Assembly: GCF_007859315.1 (NCBI RefSeq)
Contig: NZ_VOHA01000001.1
Coordinates: 372,001 to 436,000 of the forward strand
Length of the DNA stretch: 64,000 bases
Direction: 5' to 3'
DNA from: Reyranella sp. CPCC 100927
GTDB lineage: Bacteria; Pseudomonadota; Alphaproteobacteria; Reyranellales; Reyranellaceae
Positions within the stretch are counted from its first letter, which is position 1. Each line of letters begins with the position of its first letter. Of the stretch, positions 1-10,700 are shown piece after piece. The notes beneath the pieces are model-generated. The model did no database searches. It was given only the letters and a program-made list of their open reading frames with translations, and was not told where the DNA came from. The position numbers were made by a program, and so were the translations under genes.

Positions 1-728
1 TGGCCGACGCCCGCGATGCCGCCCAGCGCCAGGCCGCGGTACCAGAAGATGAACCCCACCATCATGCTGAAGACCGACACGTAGGCGAGGCCGATCCAGG
101 CGGGGACGCCGATGGTGGTCCACGTGGCGGGCAAGGTGAACAGGGCGATCGCGGCCATGATGGGCAGGGACAGCAACAGCGCCCAGGAGATGACCTGCCA
201 GCCGCCGAGACGGCGCGACAGCGTTGCCCCTTCGGCGTAGCCGAGCCCGCACACCAGGATGGCCGCGATCATCAACAGGTCGCCCGTCAGGGTTCCGCCC
301 TGGCTGCCGTACAAGGCGAAGCCGGCGACAGCCGCGGCGCCGGCGATCGAGAACAGCCAGAAGACGGGCTTGGGGCGCTCGCCGCCGCGCAGCACGCCAA
401 AGATCGCCGTCGCGAGCGGCAGCAGCCCGACGAAGACGATCGAGTGGGCCGTCGTGATGTGCTGCAGCGCCAGCGCCGTCAGCAGGGGGAAGCCGACGAC
501 ACCGCCGATGGCCACCCATGTCAGCGAGAGGAGGTCGCGGCGTTGCGGCCGCGTCTGGCGTAGCGCGAACAAGAACGCCGCGCCCAGCAAGGCGGCGATC
601 ACCGCCCGCGCCGAGGTCAGGAACATCGGCGAGAAGTCCGCGACCGCGACGCGCGTGGCCGGCAGCGACCCGCTGAAGATGATGACACCCAGGAGGCCGC
701 TGCCCCAGCCCGCCGTCGTCCGTTCCAT
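1..728 (-). CDS. EamA/DMT-family inner-membrane transporter (3' end cut by window)
   Basis: The minus strand from the ATG at 728 reads without a stop to the window edge, about 242 codons. The product is strongly hydrophobic with repeated helix-length segments, for example around LLGVIIFSGSLPATRVAV and LLMIAAILVCGLGYAEGA. The order of segments and the small Gly/Ala-rich helices fit the drug/metabolite transporter (DMT) superfamily with EamA repeats; complete members have about 290 residues and ten helices, so roughly 50 residues are missing. It is transcribed away from the MocR-type regulator at 799 across a 70-bp gap that holds a repeated operator motif, so it is the likely regulated target. 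Members export amino acids or metabolites; the substrate cannot be read from the sequence. Confidence 0.85.
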   Translation of the reverse strand, partial: MERTTAGWGSGLLGVIIFSGSLPATRVAVADFSPMFLTSARAVIAALLGAAFLFALRQTRPQRRDLLSLTWVAIGGVVGFPLLTALALQHITTAHSIVFVGLLPLATAIFGVLRGGERPKPVFWLFSIAGAAAVAGFALYGSQGGTLTGDLLMIAAILVCGLGYAEGATLSRRLGGWQVISWALLLSLPIMAAIALFTLPATWTTIGVPAWIGLAYVSVFSMMVGFIFWYRGLALGGIAGVG

Positions 729-790
729 ACGCCCTCGCTTCCTGGCCCTGGAAGTAGCGGTCCGGGTCCGGCATGGGGAGGGACAGTGGA

Positions 791-834
791 ATACAGTTAT
801 GACAAACTGTATGGATGAGCTGGCCCATACAGTT
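791..834. promoter_or_regulatory. Probable MocR operator: inverted plus direct ATACAGTT half-sites
   Basis: ATACAGTT at 791-798 and its exact complement AACTGTAT at 805-812 form a perfect 8-bp inverted repeat with a 6-base spacer. A third copy, ATACAGTT, lies at 827-834 in direct orientation. MocR/GabR-type regulators bind such mixed direct and inverted repeats in divergent promoters. The motif covers the proposed ATG at 799 of the regulator. Confidence 0.6.
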
Positions 835-2283
835 GAGCGGGAGCTGATCGTGGACGATCGCGGAACGACGCGGACGGAAGCGCTGATGAACGCTGTCCGC
901 TCCAAGATCGCCAACCGGGCGCTCGGCTCGGGCGATCGCCTGCCCTCGGTTCGCCGTTTCGCGGAGGTCATGGGCGTCTCGCCCTCCACCGTGGTCGAGG
1001 CTTATGATCGCCTCGAAGCTGAAGGTGTCATTCGCGCCCGGCGCGGCTCCGGCTTCTATGTGACCGGCGCCGGCCTGCCGCCCGTGGCCTTGGCCGACAT
1101 GGGGTCGCCACGCGAACGCAATGTCGATCCCTTCTGGGTCTCCAGGCAGTCGCTCGATGCCGACCCGTCCGTCCTCAAACCCGGCTGCGGGTGGCTGCCG
1201 GCGGATTGGATGCCCAACGCCGCGCTCCGCCGAGGCTTGCGCGCGCTGGGTCGGGTCGACGACACGATATTGGCCGACTACGGCAGCACCCGCGGTTCGC
1301 TCGCGCTGCGCCGTGTGCTGCTCGGGCGGCTTGCCGACGAAGGCATCACGGCGAGCGCGGACCAGATCATGCTGACGGCTTCGGGAAGCCAGGCGATCGA
1401 CCTGATATGCCGCCTGCTGCTGCGACCGGGCGACACCGTCCTGGTGGACGACCCCTGCTACTTCAACTTTCAGGCACTGCTGCGTGCCCACCAAACGCGG
1501 ATCGTCGGCGTCCCGTTCACGCCCACGGGTCCGGATACCGCCGCGTTCGAACAGGCTCTGGACGAAAACCCCCGCCTCTACATCACCAACGCGGCGCTTC
1601 ATAATCCGACCGGCGGCACCATCTCCCCGCAGACCGCCCATCGCGTGCTGAGCGCGGCGGCAGCCCGTGGCCTCGCGATCGTCGAGGACGACATCTTCGC
1701 CGACTTCGAGCCGTCATTGTCGCCACGCCTCGCGATACTCGACGGCCTCGATCGCGTCATCAGGATCGGCAGCTTCTCCAAGACGCTCTCCGCCTCCGTG
1801 CGCTGCGGCTACATCGCCGCGCGGGCCGATTGGATCGAGGGACTGGTCGATCTTCAGGTGGCCACCAACTTCGGTGGTCCGAGCCCCGTCGCAACGGAAT
1901 TGATCGCGGGCGTGCTCGCCGGCGGCAGCTACCGCAAACACATGGACGAAGTGCGCCAACGCCTGACGCGCGCCCGGAAGGACGCCATGGCCCGGCTGAC
2001 GCCGCTCGGGATCGTGCCCTGGATCATGCCGCGCGGCGGGTTCTATCTCTGGTGCCGCTTGCCCGACGGACATGATTCGGCTGTCATCGCGCGGCGCTGC
2101 ATGGAAGAGAACGTCGTCCTCGCGCCGGGAAACGTGTTCAGCGTCTCTCAATCGGCGGCGTCGTTCCTGCGCTTCAACGTTGCGCAGCTCGGCGACAAGC
2201 GAGTCTTCGGCGTCCTCAGGGACGCGATGAAGAGCGACGCTGCCGCGAAGCGTCCGTCGCGATCGCGAACGGATGCCGGGTGA
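799..2283 (+). CDS. MocR-family (GntR-aminotransferase fusion) transcriptional regulator
   Basis: 494-residue protein. An N-terminal winged helix of the GntR type (roughly residues 30-95, with LPSVRRFAEVMGVSPSTVVEAYDRLEAEGVI) is followed by a fold-type I aminotransferase domain with the PLP lysine in SFSKT and the usual NPTGG motif. This is the MocR/PdxR/GabR architecture, in which the enzyme-like domain senses PLP or an amino-compound effector. The reading frame is open far upstream, but similarity begins near 850. ATG 799 is preceded by GGGAGGG at long spacing. A GTG at 850 with GCGGGAG upstream would place the operator before the gene and is a real alternative start. It diverges from the DMT exporter, its likely target. 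Confidence 0.9.
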   Translation: MTNCMDELAHTVERELIVDDRGTTRTEALMNAVRSKIANRALGSGDRLPSVRRFAEVMGVSPSTVVEAYDRLEAEGVIRARRGSGFYVTGAGLPPVALADMGSPRERNVDPFWVSRQSLDADPSVLKPGCGWLPADWMPNAALRRGLRALGRVDDTILADYGSTRGSLALRRVLLGRLADEGITASADQIMLTASGSQAIDLICRLLLRPGDTVLVDDPCYFNFQALLRAHQTRIVGVPFTPTGPDTAAFEQALDENPRLYITNAALHNPTGGTISPQTAHRVLSAAAARGLAIVEDDIFADFEPSLSPRLAILDGLDRVIRIGSFSKTLSASVRCGYIAARADWIEGLVDLQVATNFGGPSPVATELIAGVLAGGSYRKHMDEVRQRLTRARKDAMARLTPLGIVPWIMPRGGFYLWCRLPDGHDSAVIARRCMEENVVLAPGNVFSVSQSAASFLRFNVAQLGDKRVFGVLRDAMKSDAAAKRPSRSRTDAG

Positions 2284-2349
2284 GCTGATGGACCCAACCC
2301 TCACGGCACGGCTCAGCGTCCGCGACGAACGAACCGCACTGTTCAGGTC

Positions 2350-3348
2350 TCAGCCGCCAATCCGGATCGCGATCTTGCCGCGATGGCCGCCGGCGCGCAG
2401 GTGTGCGTAGGCCTTGTCGGCGTCCTTGAATGCGAAGACCTCGTGCACGATCGGACGCACGCCGCTTCGCATGGCCTGGCGCAGGTCACCGATCGAGCCG
2501 ACATAGATGCCCCGGATATCGACCCCGTTCATCAGGATGGCGCTCGTGTTGATGGCGCCGTCGAACCCGGTCAGCACACCGACAAGGGCGATCTCGCCGC
2601 CGGGACGAACGGCGCGAAGGGCCTCGTTCAGGGTACCTGAACCGCCGACTTCGACGACAAGATCGACGCCGCCGCCGGCGATTTCGGCAACGCGATCTCC
2701 CCACCGGGCCACATGCCGGTAATTGACGCCCGCCTCGGCCCCGAGCGCTCGGGCGTGCGCGAGCTTCTCGTCCGAGCTTGATGTCGCAATAACGCGCGCG
2801 CCGGCGGCGCGGGCGAACTGGAGCGCGAATGTCGAGACGCCGCCGGTCCCTTCGACCAGCACAGTGCCACCCGGTCGGATACCGCGGCCACCGAACAGGC
2901 AACTCCAGGCCGTGACGCCGGCACACGGATAGGCGGCAGCCTCCTCGAATCCCCAGTCGTCGGGAAAGGGAACGGCGGCGGCGGCCGGCACCGCGATGCG
3001 TTCGGCCAGCACGCCATCGACGAAGCCGCCGCCCAGGGCGCTGGCCTGTTTGGCGGCGGAAAAAGGCCCGTCGAGCCAACCCGGCATGAACGCCACGGCG
3101 ACGCGCTCGCCGATCCGGGCGGTACTCACGCCGTCGCCCACGGCCGAGATGACGCCAGCGCCATCGGATAGTGGGATCAGGTCGGTCTTTTGCTGGCCGC
3201 CGTAGCGGCCCGACTGCACGATCGTGTCGCGATAGTTCAGGGTCGCGGCTTTCACATCGACCACGACCTGACCCGCCGCGGGCATGGGATCAGGTTCCTC
3301 GACCAGTTTCAGGGGCGCTTTGGGTCCATTCAGTCTGTACGCACGCAT
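2350..3348 (-). CDS. Zinc-free MDR-type NAD(P)-dependent alcohol dehydrogenase / quinone oxidoreductase
   Basis: 332 residues starting at ATG 3348, which has a GGAGAA ribosome site 7 bases upstream; the longer open frame upstream shows no family similarity. The N-terminal GroES-like domain (NYRDTIVQSGRYGG, LIPLSDGAGVI) is followed by a Rossmann fold with VLVEGTGGVSTFALQFA for NAD(P)H. The Cys/His ligands of zinc alcohol dehydrogenases are absent (YRDT in place of the Cys motif), as in quinone oxidoreductase-like members. It probably reduces a quinone or enone in the cytosol. It diverges from an HxlR regulator with a palindrome between them, a pairing typical of electrophile- or quinone-responsive switches. 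Confidence 0.85.
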   Translation of the reverse strand: MRAYRLNGPKAPLKLVEEPDPMPAAGQVVVDVKAATLNYRDTIVQSGRYGGQQKTDLIPLSDGAGVISAVGDGVSTARIGERVAVAFMPGWLDGPFSAAKQASALGGGFVDGVLAERIAVPAAAAVPFPDDWGFEEAAAYPCAGVTAWSCLFGGRGIRPGGTVLVEGTGGVSTFALQFARAAGARVIATSSSDEKLAHARALGAEAGVNYRHVARWGDRVAEIAGGGVDLVVEVGGSGTLNEALRAVRPGGEIALVGVLTGFDGAINTSAILMNGVDIRGIYVGSIGDLRQAMRSGVRPIVHEVFAFKDADKAYAHLRAGGHRGKIAIRIGG

Positions 3349-3408
3349 GCACACGTTCTCCACGGTTATCGATCCGCCTCGACATGGGCATGCATGGCCG
3401 TTACTGTG

Positions 3409-3448
3409 AGTACGTACAAAAGGAACATGTACTATCATGAATGATAGT
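3409..3448. promoter_or_regulatory. HxlR operator region with perfect palindrome
   Basis: ACTATCATGAATGATAGT at 3431-3448 is a perfect palindrome (8-bp arms, 2-base centre) overlapping the HxlR start codon. Just upstream, AGTAC at 3409-3413 and GTACT at 3429-3433 form a second, wider inverted repeat. HxlR/YodB regulators are dimers that bind such sites in their own divergent promoters. Confidence 0.6.
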
Positions 3449-3862
3449 GTAAGGAACCTGCGGCGGCGGGCGACACGAACGGGCTGCGCGGTCGAGGCGA
3501 CGATGAGCGTGCTCGGGGGCTTGTGGAAACCGGTTCTGGTGTTCCACCTCCTGGAAGGGCGCTTGCGCTTCAATGCGCTCTGCAGGCTGACACCCAACGC
3601 CACGCCGCGAATGGTGACGCTGCAATTGCGCGAACTGGAGACCGACGGCGTGATCCGGCGGATCGTCTATCCCGAAGTGCCGCCCAAGGTGGAATATGAG
3701 CTGACCGAGTTCGGTCGCACGCTGGAGCCGGTTCTGATCAGCCTGCGTGATTGGGGCGAATCGTTCCAGCGGCACTGCGGGACGATGCCTGATGCCGTGG
3801 CTTCCCGGGACCGCCTCCGAAAAGGCCGTCCCTCGACCGCTTCAGCCGCAAGGCATTCTTGA
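3437..3862 (+). CDS. HxlR-family winged-helix transcriptional regulator
   Basis: 141 residues. The core (about residues 15-100) carries the HxlR signature: a Cys before the first helix (GCAVEATMSVLGGLWK), LRFNALCR, a TPRMVTLQLRELETDGVI recognition segment and the wing VYPEVPPKVEYELTEFG. The N-terminal Cys at the start of the fold is the residue used for thiol sensing in YodB/HypR relatives. The start at ATG 3437 sits inside a palindrome, suggesting autoregulation. It most likely controls the divergent oxidoreductase. The 3' end overlaps the convergent adenylyltransferase gene by 21 bp. Confidence 0.9.
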   Translation: MNDSVRNLRRRATRTGCAVEATMSVLGGLWKPVLVFHLLEGRLRFNALCRLTPNATPRMVTLQLRELETDGVIRRIVYPEVPPKVEYELTEFGRTLEPVLISLRDWGESFQRHCGTMPDAVASRDRLRKGRPSTASAARHS

Positions 3863-4615
3863 CGCGTCCTGTACGCGACGTCGCAGGACGTCAACGATGC
3901 GGTCGACATCGCGTCGGCGCGCCGGCCAGTCGATCTCGGTCCCATCGAGATAAGCCTGTCGCGCCTGGTCCATCAGGTCCGCCGTTGCGGGCGGCAGGCG
4001 CGGTGCGGCCCATGCCGCCGCGACATCCTTGGCGACGATCTCGCCTGTCGCCAGCGTCCGCCACATGCGCGCCAAGGTGAGCAGCACGTTGCGCTCATCC
4101 CCGTCGAGGGAACGCAGCAGAGCCGGCAGCGCATCGCCGATGGCGCGCCGGATGTCGCCGGCGGGGACAGCCGGCAACAGTTCACCGGCATCGGGTCCGC
4201 ACAACGGTTTTGCTACCTGTCTGGCGGACGCCAACACGATGGTCAGGTCCGGATCCGCGACGGGTTCGGGAACCTCGCCGGCATCGAATGCCGCGCGCAG
4301 CCACTCGCCATAGATGAATTCAGCGCGCGCGGGATAGGGCAGCGACGCCAGATCATCCCGGTTGAAGATGATCAACTCCAACGGACGCACGGTAGCGGTG
4401 GGTGGATAGCGGGACATCGTCGTCAACGCCCCGACCAGGTTTCGCCGGATCGCGTACGGCACGGGCTTGTCGGCGACGGCCAGCAGGTCGATGTCGCTGT
4501 TCGGGCGCAGCCCGCCGTTCACCGCCGAGCCGTGGAGATAGACCGCGACAAGCCGGTCGGCCAGGTGGTGCCGGATGGCCGCGAGCGCCTGTGTCGCCTG
4601 GGCGGGGATCGTCAT
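3842..4615 (-). CDS. Aminoglycoside nucleotidyltransferase, ANT(3'')/AadA-like
   Basis: 257 residues, close to the usual AadA length of about 260. The nucleotidyltransferase motif GSAVNGGLRPNSDIDLL supplies the metal-binding Asp pair; the third acidic residue is probably in VRPLELIIF. The C-terminal helical domain has YGEWLR, GPDAGELL, GDERNVLLTLARMW and KDVAAAWA, all in the order seen in streptomycin/spectinomycin adenylyltransferases. It should transfer AMP from ATP to an aminoglycoside hydroxyl. No integron attC, transposon or insertion sequence is visible around it and its codon use matches the neighbours, so it looks like an intrinsic chromosomal homologue. Substrate range is not determined. 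Convergent with, and 21-bp overlapping, the HxlR gene. Confidence 0.85.
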   Translation of the reverse strand: MTIPAQATQALAAIRHHLADRLVAVYLHGSAVNGGLRPNSDIDLLAVADKPVPYAIRRNLVGALTTMSRYPPTATVRPLELIIFNRDDLASLPYPARAEFIYGEWLRAAFDAGEVPEPVADPDLTIVLASARQVAKPLCGPDAGELLPAVPAGDIRRAIGDALPALLRSLDGDERNVLLTLARMWRTLATGEIVAKDVAAAWAAPRLPPATADLMDQARQAYLDGTEIDWPARRRDVDRIVDVLRRRVQDASRMPCG

Positions 4616-4779
4616 TGGTCAGGGCCGTGAAGTGTCATCGTCGCATGCCGGCGTCGTCAATCTTGCGCTCGGTGCCGTCGTCGCGCGGCGGTCCCGGGAT
4701 TTTTAATGTTTTTTGACATCTGTCGAGCATCGCTGCGCCGCAAGATTGCGCAACGACCGAAGGCGGGGGCTCGGGTCCG

Positions 4780-7700
4780 ATGGGGCGCAAACTGGAGAGT
4801 GGGACAATCTCGGCTGCGGTCCGCTGTCGCCCCCTGCTGAGCACGACCATACTCACGGCGTTCGGCTGGCTCGCGGCCACGATGCCGGCGCAAGCGCAAG
4901 TCACCACCTGGACCGGCGCGACGTCATCCGACTGGTTCACCGCCGGCAACTGGTCCGCCGGGATTCCGACCAACGCGGCCGACACGATAGCGACGATCGA
5001 CACGGTCACGCCCAATGCGACGGTGGTCGGCACGGCCGGTGCGCAGGCGAACAGCCTCATCGTTGGCTTCGCCGGGACCGGGATGCTGACGATCCAGGGT
5101 GGCGGCACCTTGACCAGCAACTCAGGTTTGATGGCCCTTTCCGCCAATTCAACCGGCACCGTGACCATCGACGGGGCGGGATCATTGTGGAATTCCGCGG
5201 GGATCTTCGTCGGCCAATCGGGCAATGGCACGCTGACGATACGCAACGGAGGCGACGTTACAGCCACTTCGAGCGTTATTGCCCTCGCAGCTGGATCGAC
5301 CGGCACGGCAACGGTCGATGGCGCAGGATCGTCCTGGACCAGTTCCCTGCTCATCGTCAGCAACGGCGGCGGCGCCACGCTGACGGTTCGCAACGGCGGC
5401 ACCGTGATCAGCGACTCCGGCCAGATCGGCGGCGGTTTCGGTGTGGGGACGGGCAGTGTTACAGTCGACGGCACGGGCTCGTCCTGGGCCAATTCCGGCC
5501 CGCTCATCGTCGGCAACGGCGGCGGCGCCACGCTGACGATCCAGAACGGCGGCGCCGTCACAAGCGGTGGTGCCTTTGTTGGCGCTGACGGCCCGACCGC
5601 CAACGTGATCGTGGATGGTTCAGGATCGTCCTGGACCAATACCGGCACACTCAGCATCGGCGTCACAAGCGGCGGCACGCTGACGATCCGCAATGGCGGC
5701 ATTGCGATCAGCACCATGGCCGCCGTGATTGGCACCGGCAGCGCGGCGACCGGCACGGTGACGGTGGACGGCACCGGATCATCCTGGAGCATTACCAGCA
5801 ATCTCGTCGTCGGCGCCTCCAGCACTGGCACCGGCACGCTCACGATCAGCAATGGCGGCACTGTGCGCAACATCGACGGCAGCGTCGGTAATTCTCTCGG
5901 GGGGACCGGCACCGTGACGGTGGACGGCACAGGCTCGTCCTGGGTCAATTCCGGCACGCTCATCGTCGGCAATTCTGACGCCGGCACGCTGACGATCCGC
6001 AATGGCGGCACTGTGAGCAACACCAGCGGTGACATTGGCAATTTTTCCGGCGTGACCGGTACCGTGACGGTGGATGGCGCAGGATCGTCTTGGACCAATA
6101 GCAGCACGCTCGTCGTCGGCGACCAGGGCAGGGGCGTGCTGACGGTCAGCAATGGCGCCGCTGTCAGCAGCACCGCCGGCTCTATTGGTAACTTTAACGG
6201 GTCGGCCGGCACGGTGACGGTGGACGGCGCAGGGTCGTCGTGGACCAATACCGGTGTGCTCCGCATCGGAGACGGCGGCACCGGCACGCTGACGATCCGG
6301 AACGGGGGCACCGTCTCGGCCACGAGCACCGTCATTGCCAGCGCGACCACCGGAACCCTCAATATTGGCGCCGCCTCCGGTGACACGTCGGCCGCGCCGG
6401 GCACGCTGAGCACGCCGACCGTTGCGTTGGGGGCCAACACCGACCGGATTGTCTTCAACCACACCGCCACCAACTACGTGTTCGCCCCGGCCATCTCAGG
6501 TACGGGCGCGGTGCTGGTCGAGGCGGGCACGACCATCCTGACCGCCAACAATACCTACACCGGCCCCACCACGGTCGCTGGCGGCGGCAGGCTCATCGTC
6601 AATGGGTCGATCGCGTCAGGCCTCACGACGGTGAACAGCGGCGGCACGCTGGGCGGCAGCGGTGCCATTACCGGCACGGTGACGGTGGGCGGCACCCTCT
6701 CGGCCGGCACCAGTCCCGGCACCCTGACGATCGGCACGCTGGCGCTCAACGCGGGGTCGACATCGATCTTCGAGCTCAACGCTCCGGGTGTCGTCGGTGG
6801 CGTGAGCAACGATCTGGTCATCGTCACCAACGGCCTTACCCTGGGCGGCGCGCTCCAGGCGCAGGCCGCGGCCGGCGGCTACTATCGCCTGTTCGGCTAC
6901 GGCGGCGCGCTGTCGGGCAGCTTTGCCGCCACCAGCGTGACGGGCACCGGCGGCTTCGTAGTTGCGGACCATCAGGTGCAGGTGGGCATCCCGGGCCAGG
7001 TCAACCTCGCCGTGCGCGGTGTCGGCCAGACCCTGCAGTTCTGGGATGGCACCGACAGCATCGGCAACGGCACCGTGGACGGCGGCGCCGGCACCTGGAG
7101 CAGCGCCGGCACCAACTGGACCGGCCAGCCCGGCCAGGCCGGCATCAACGGCCCCTGGGAGGGGTCGGTCGCCGTGTTCGCCGGCGCGGCCGGCGGCGGC
7201 GTGAGCGTCGCAGGCACGCAGGCCGTCGACACGCTGCAGTTCTCGACCAGCGGCTACGTGCTCGGCGGAGGCACGCTGGCGCTGTCGCCCGCCAGCGGCA
7301 CGGCGGGCACCATCACGGTCGACAGCGGCATCACCGCCACCATCGGCTCGACCATCGCCGACGGCACGGGCAGCGGCCTGAACAAGATCGGCGGCGGCAC
7401 GCTGATCCTCACCGGCGCCAATACCTATACCGGCGGCACGACCATCAGCGCCGGCACACTGTCGATATCGGCCGACACCAACCTCGGCGATCTCAGCGGC
7501 GGACTCACGTTCAACGGCGGCACGCTGCAGAACACTGCCGCGATCACGATGACACGGGCGGTGACGCTCAACGCCGGTGGTGGCACCTTCCAGACCGATG
7601 CCAACCTCGCGGTCGGCGGCGACATCGGCGGCAGCGGCGGCCTGATCAAATCAGGCGCCGGCACGCTGACCTTGACCGGCATCAACACCTACGGCGGCGG

Positions 7701-10700
7701 CACGACGATCAGCGCCGGCACGCTGGTGGGCAACGCCGCGTCCTTCGGGACAGGCGGTATCGTGAACAATGCCGCGCTGATTCTGGACCAGGCGACGGCG
7801 GGCACCCTGTCGAATGCGATCTCCGGCAGCGGCACGGTCGAGAAGACGGGTGCCGGCACGCTGACGTTGACTGGCACCAACAGCTATGGCGGCGGCACGA
7901 CGATCAGCGCCGGCACGCTGGTGGGCAACGCGGCCGCCTTCGGAACGGGCGGGATCGTGAACAACGCCGCGCTGGTTCTGGACCAGGTGACGGCCGGCAC
8001 CCTGTCGAATGCGATCTCCGGCAACGGCACCGTCGAGAAGACGGGCGCAGGCACGCTGACGTTGACCGGCATCAACAGCTACGGCGGTGGCACGACGATC
8101 AGCGCCGGCACGCTGGTGGGCAGCACCGCGTCCTTCGGGACGGGCGGCATCGTGAATAATGCCGCGCTGGTGCTGGACCAGGCGACGGCTGGTACCCTGT
8201 CGAATGTGATCTCCGGCAGTGGCACCGTGGAGAAGACGGGTGCCGGTACGCTGACCTTGACCGCCATCAACACCTACGGCGGCGGCACAACCATCAGCGC
8301 CGGCACGTTGTCGATATCGGCCGACGCCAATCTCGGCGATCCCGGCGGCGGGCTCACGTTCAATGGCGGCACGCTGCAGAACACCACCGCGATCACGATG
8401 ACACGGGCGGTGATGCTCGACGCCGGCGGCAGCACCTTCCAGACCGATGCCGACCTCGAGGTCGGCGGCGACATCAGCGGCAGCGGCGGCCTGACCAAAT
8501 CAGGCGCGGCGACCTTGACCCTGAGCGGCATCAACACCTATGGCGGCGGCACCACCATCAGCGCCGGCACGCTGGTGGGCAACGCCACGACCTTCGGGAC
8601 GGGCGGGATCGTGAACAATGCTGCGCTTATTCTGGACCAGGCGACGGCGGGCACCCTGTCGAACGCGATCTCCGGCAGCGGTATCGTCGAGAAGACCGGT
8701 GCCGGCACGCTGACTCTGGCCGGTATCAACACTTATGGTGGCGGCACGACGATCAGCGCCGGCACACTGGTGGGCAACGCCGCATCCTTCGGGACAGGCG
8801 GCATCGTGAACAACACCGCGCTGGTGCTGGACCAGGCGACGGCGGGCACCCTGTCGAATGCGATCTCGGGCAGCGGCACGGTCGAGAAGACCGGCGCTGG
8901 CACACTGGTGCTGACCGGCATCAACACCTATGGCGGCGGCACCACCATCAGCGCCGGCACGCTGGTGGGCAACGCGGCCGCCTTCGGAACAGGCGGGATC
9001 GCGAACAACGCCGCACTGGTCCTGGATCAGGCAATCAGCGGCACCCTGTCGACCGTGATCTCTGGCAGCGGTACCGTCGAGAAGACGGGCGCCGGCACGC
9101 TGACCTTGACCGGTATCAACACCTATGGTGGCGGCACGCTGATCAGCGCCGGCACGCTGGTGGGCAACGCCGCTTCGTTCGGGACAGGCGGGATCGTGAA
9201 CAATGCCGCGCTTATTCTGGACCAGGCGACGGCGGGCACCCTGTCGAACGCGATCTCCGGCAGCGGTACCGTCGAGAAGACCGGTGCCGGCATGCTGACC
9301 CTGGCCGGCATCAACACCTATGGCGGCGGCACCACCATCAGCACCGGCACGCTGGTCGGCAACGCGGCCGCCTTCGGAACGGGCGGGATCGTGAACAACA
9401 CCGCACTGGTGCTGGACCAGGCGACGGCCGGCACCTTGTCGAATGCGATCTCGGGCAGCGGCACGGTCGAGAAGACCGGTGCCGGAACGCTGACCTTGAC
9501 CGGCATCAACACCTATGGCGGCGGCACGACGATCAGCGCCGGCACGCTGGTGGGCAATGCCGCGTCTTTCGGAACAGGCGGCATCGTGAACAATGCCGCG
9601 CTTATTCTGGACCAGGCGACGGCGGGCACCCTGTCGAGTGCGATCTCGGGCAGCGGCACGGTCGAAAAGACAGGCGCCGGCACGCTGACCCTGACCGGCA
9701 TCGATACATATGGCGGCGGCACAACGATCAGTGCCGGTACCCTGCAGCTGGGCAACGGCGGCACCACGGGCTCGATCACCGGTGACGTGCTCAACAACGG
9801 CACGCTGGCGTTCAATCGGTCCGACACCGTGACGTTCGCCGGGATCATTTCGGGCAGCGGTGCCGTACAGCAGAACGGTGCCGGGACCACCGTGCTGACC
9901 GGCATCAACACCTATGGCGGCGGTACCACGATCAGCGCCGGCACCTTGCAGCTGGGCAATGGCGGCACCACGGGCTCGATCACCGGTGACGTGCTCAACA
10001 ACGGCACGCTGGCGTTCAATCGGTCCGACACCGTGACGTTCGCCGGGATCATTTCAGGTAGCGGTGCCGTGCAGCAGAACGGCGCCGGGACCACCGTGTT
10101 GACCGGCAGCAATGCTTATGGCGGCGGCACGACGATCAGCGCCGGCACCTTGCAGCTGGGCAACGGCGGCACCGCGGGCTCGATCACCGGCGACGTGCTC
10201 AACAACGGCACGCTGGCGTTCAATCGGTCCGATACCGTGACGTTCGCCGGGATCATTTCAGGCAGCGGTGCCGTGCAGCAGAACGGTACCGGGACCACTG
10301 TGTTGACCGGCACCAGCACCTACGCCGGTCCGACGAGCGTCAATGCCGGCAACCTGATCGTGAACGGCGCCATCGCCAGCACGGTGACGGTCAACAGCGG
10401 CGGCCTGCTGAGCGGCAGCGGTACCGTCGGTGGCATCGCTGCCAACGCCGGCAGCACCGTGTCGCCGGGCAATTCTCCTGGCACGCTCACCGTTGCCGGC
10501 AATGTCGCCTTCGCCGCCGGCGCGACCTACCGGGTCGAGATCGATGCGGCGAACAACGCCGACCGCATCGCCGCCACCGGTACGGCGACGCTCAGCGGCG
10601 GCACGGTGCAGGTCACCAAGGCGGGCGACGGTTATGTCGCGGGAGCCCGCTACACCATCCTCAGCGCCAACAGCAGCGTCAACGGCACTTTCGCCGGATT

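Noticed and set aside
4713-4741. TTGACA considered as the -35 of the autotransporter promoter
   Set aside because: No acceptable -10 lies at the right distance (a GC-rich hexamer is found there).
4635-6473. 612-codon minus-strand open frame opposite the autotransporter start
   Set aside because: It mirrors the plus-strand repeats (Val/Pro/Ser-rich), has no signal, domain or ribosome site, and comes from GC-rich codon bias.
7689-9707. Regular spaced repeats considered as a CRISPR-like array
   Set aside because: Units are 195 bp, continuous and in coding frame, with no short repeat/spacer alternation and no cas genes.
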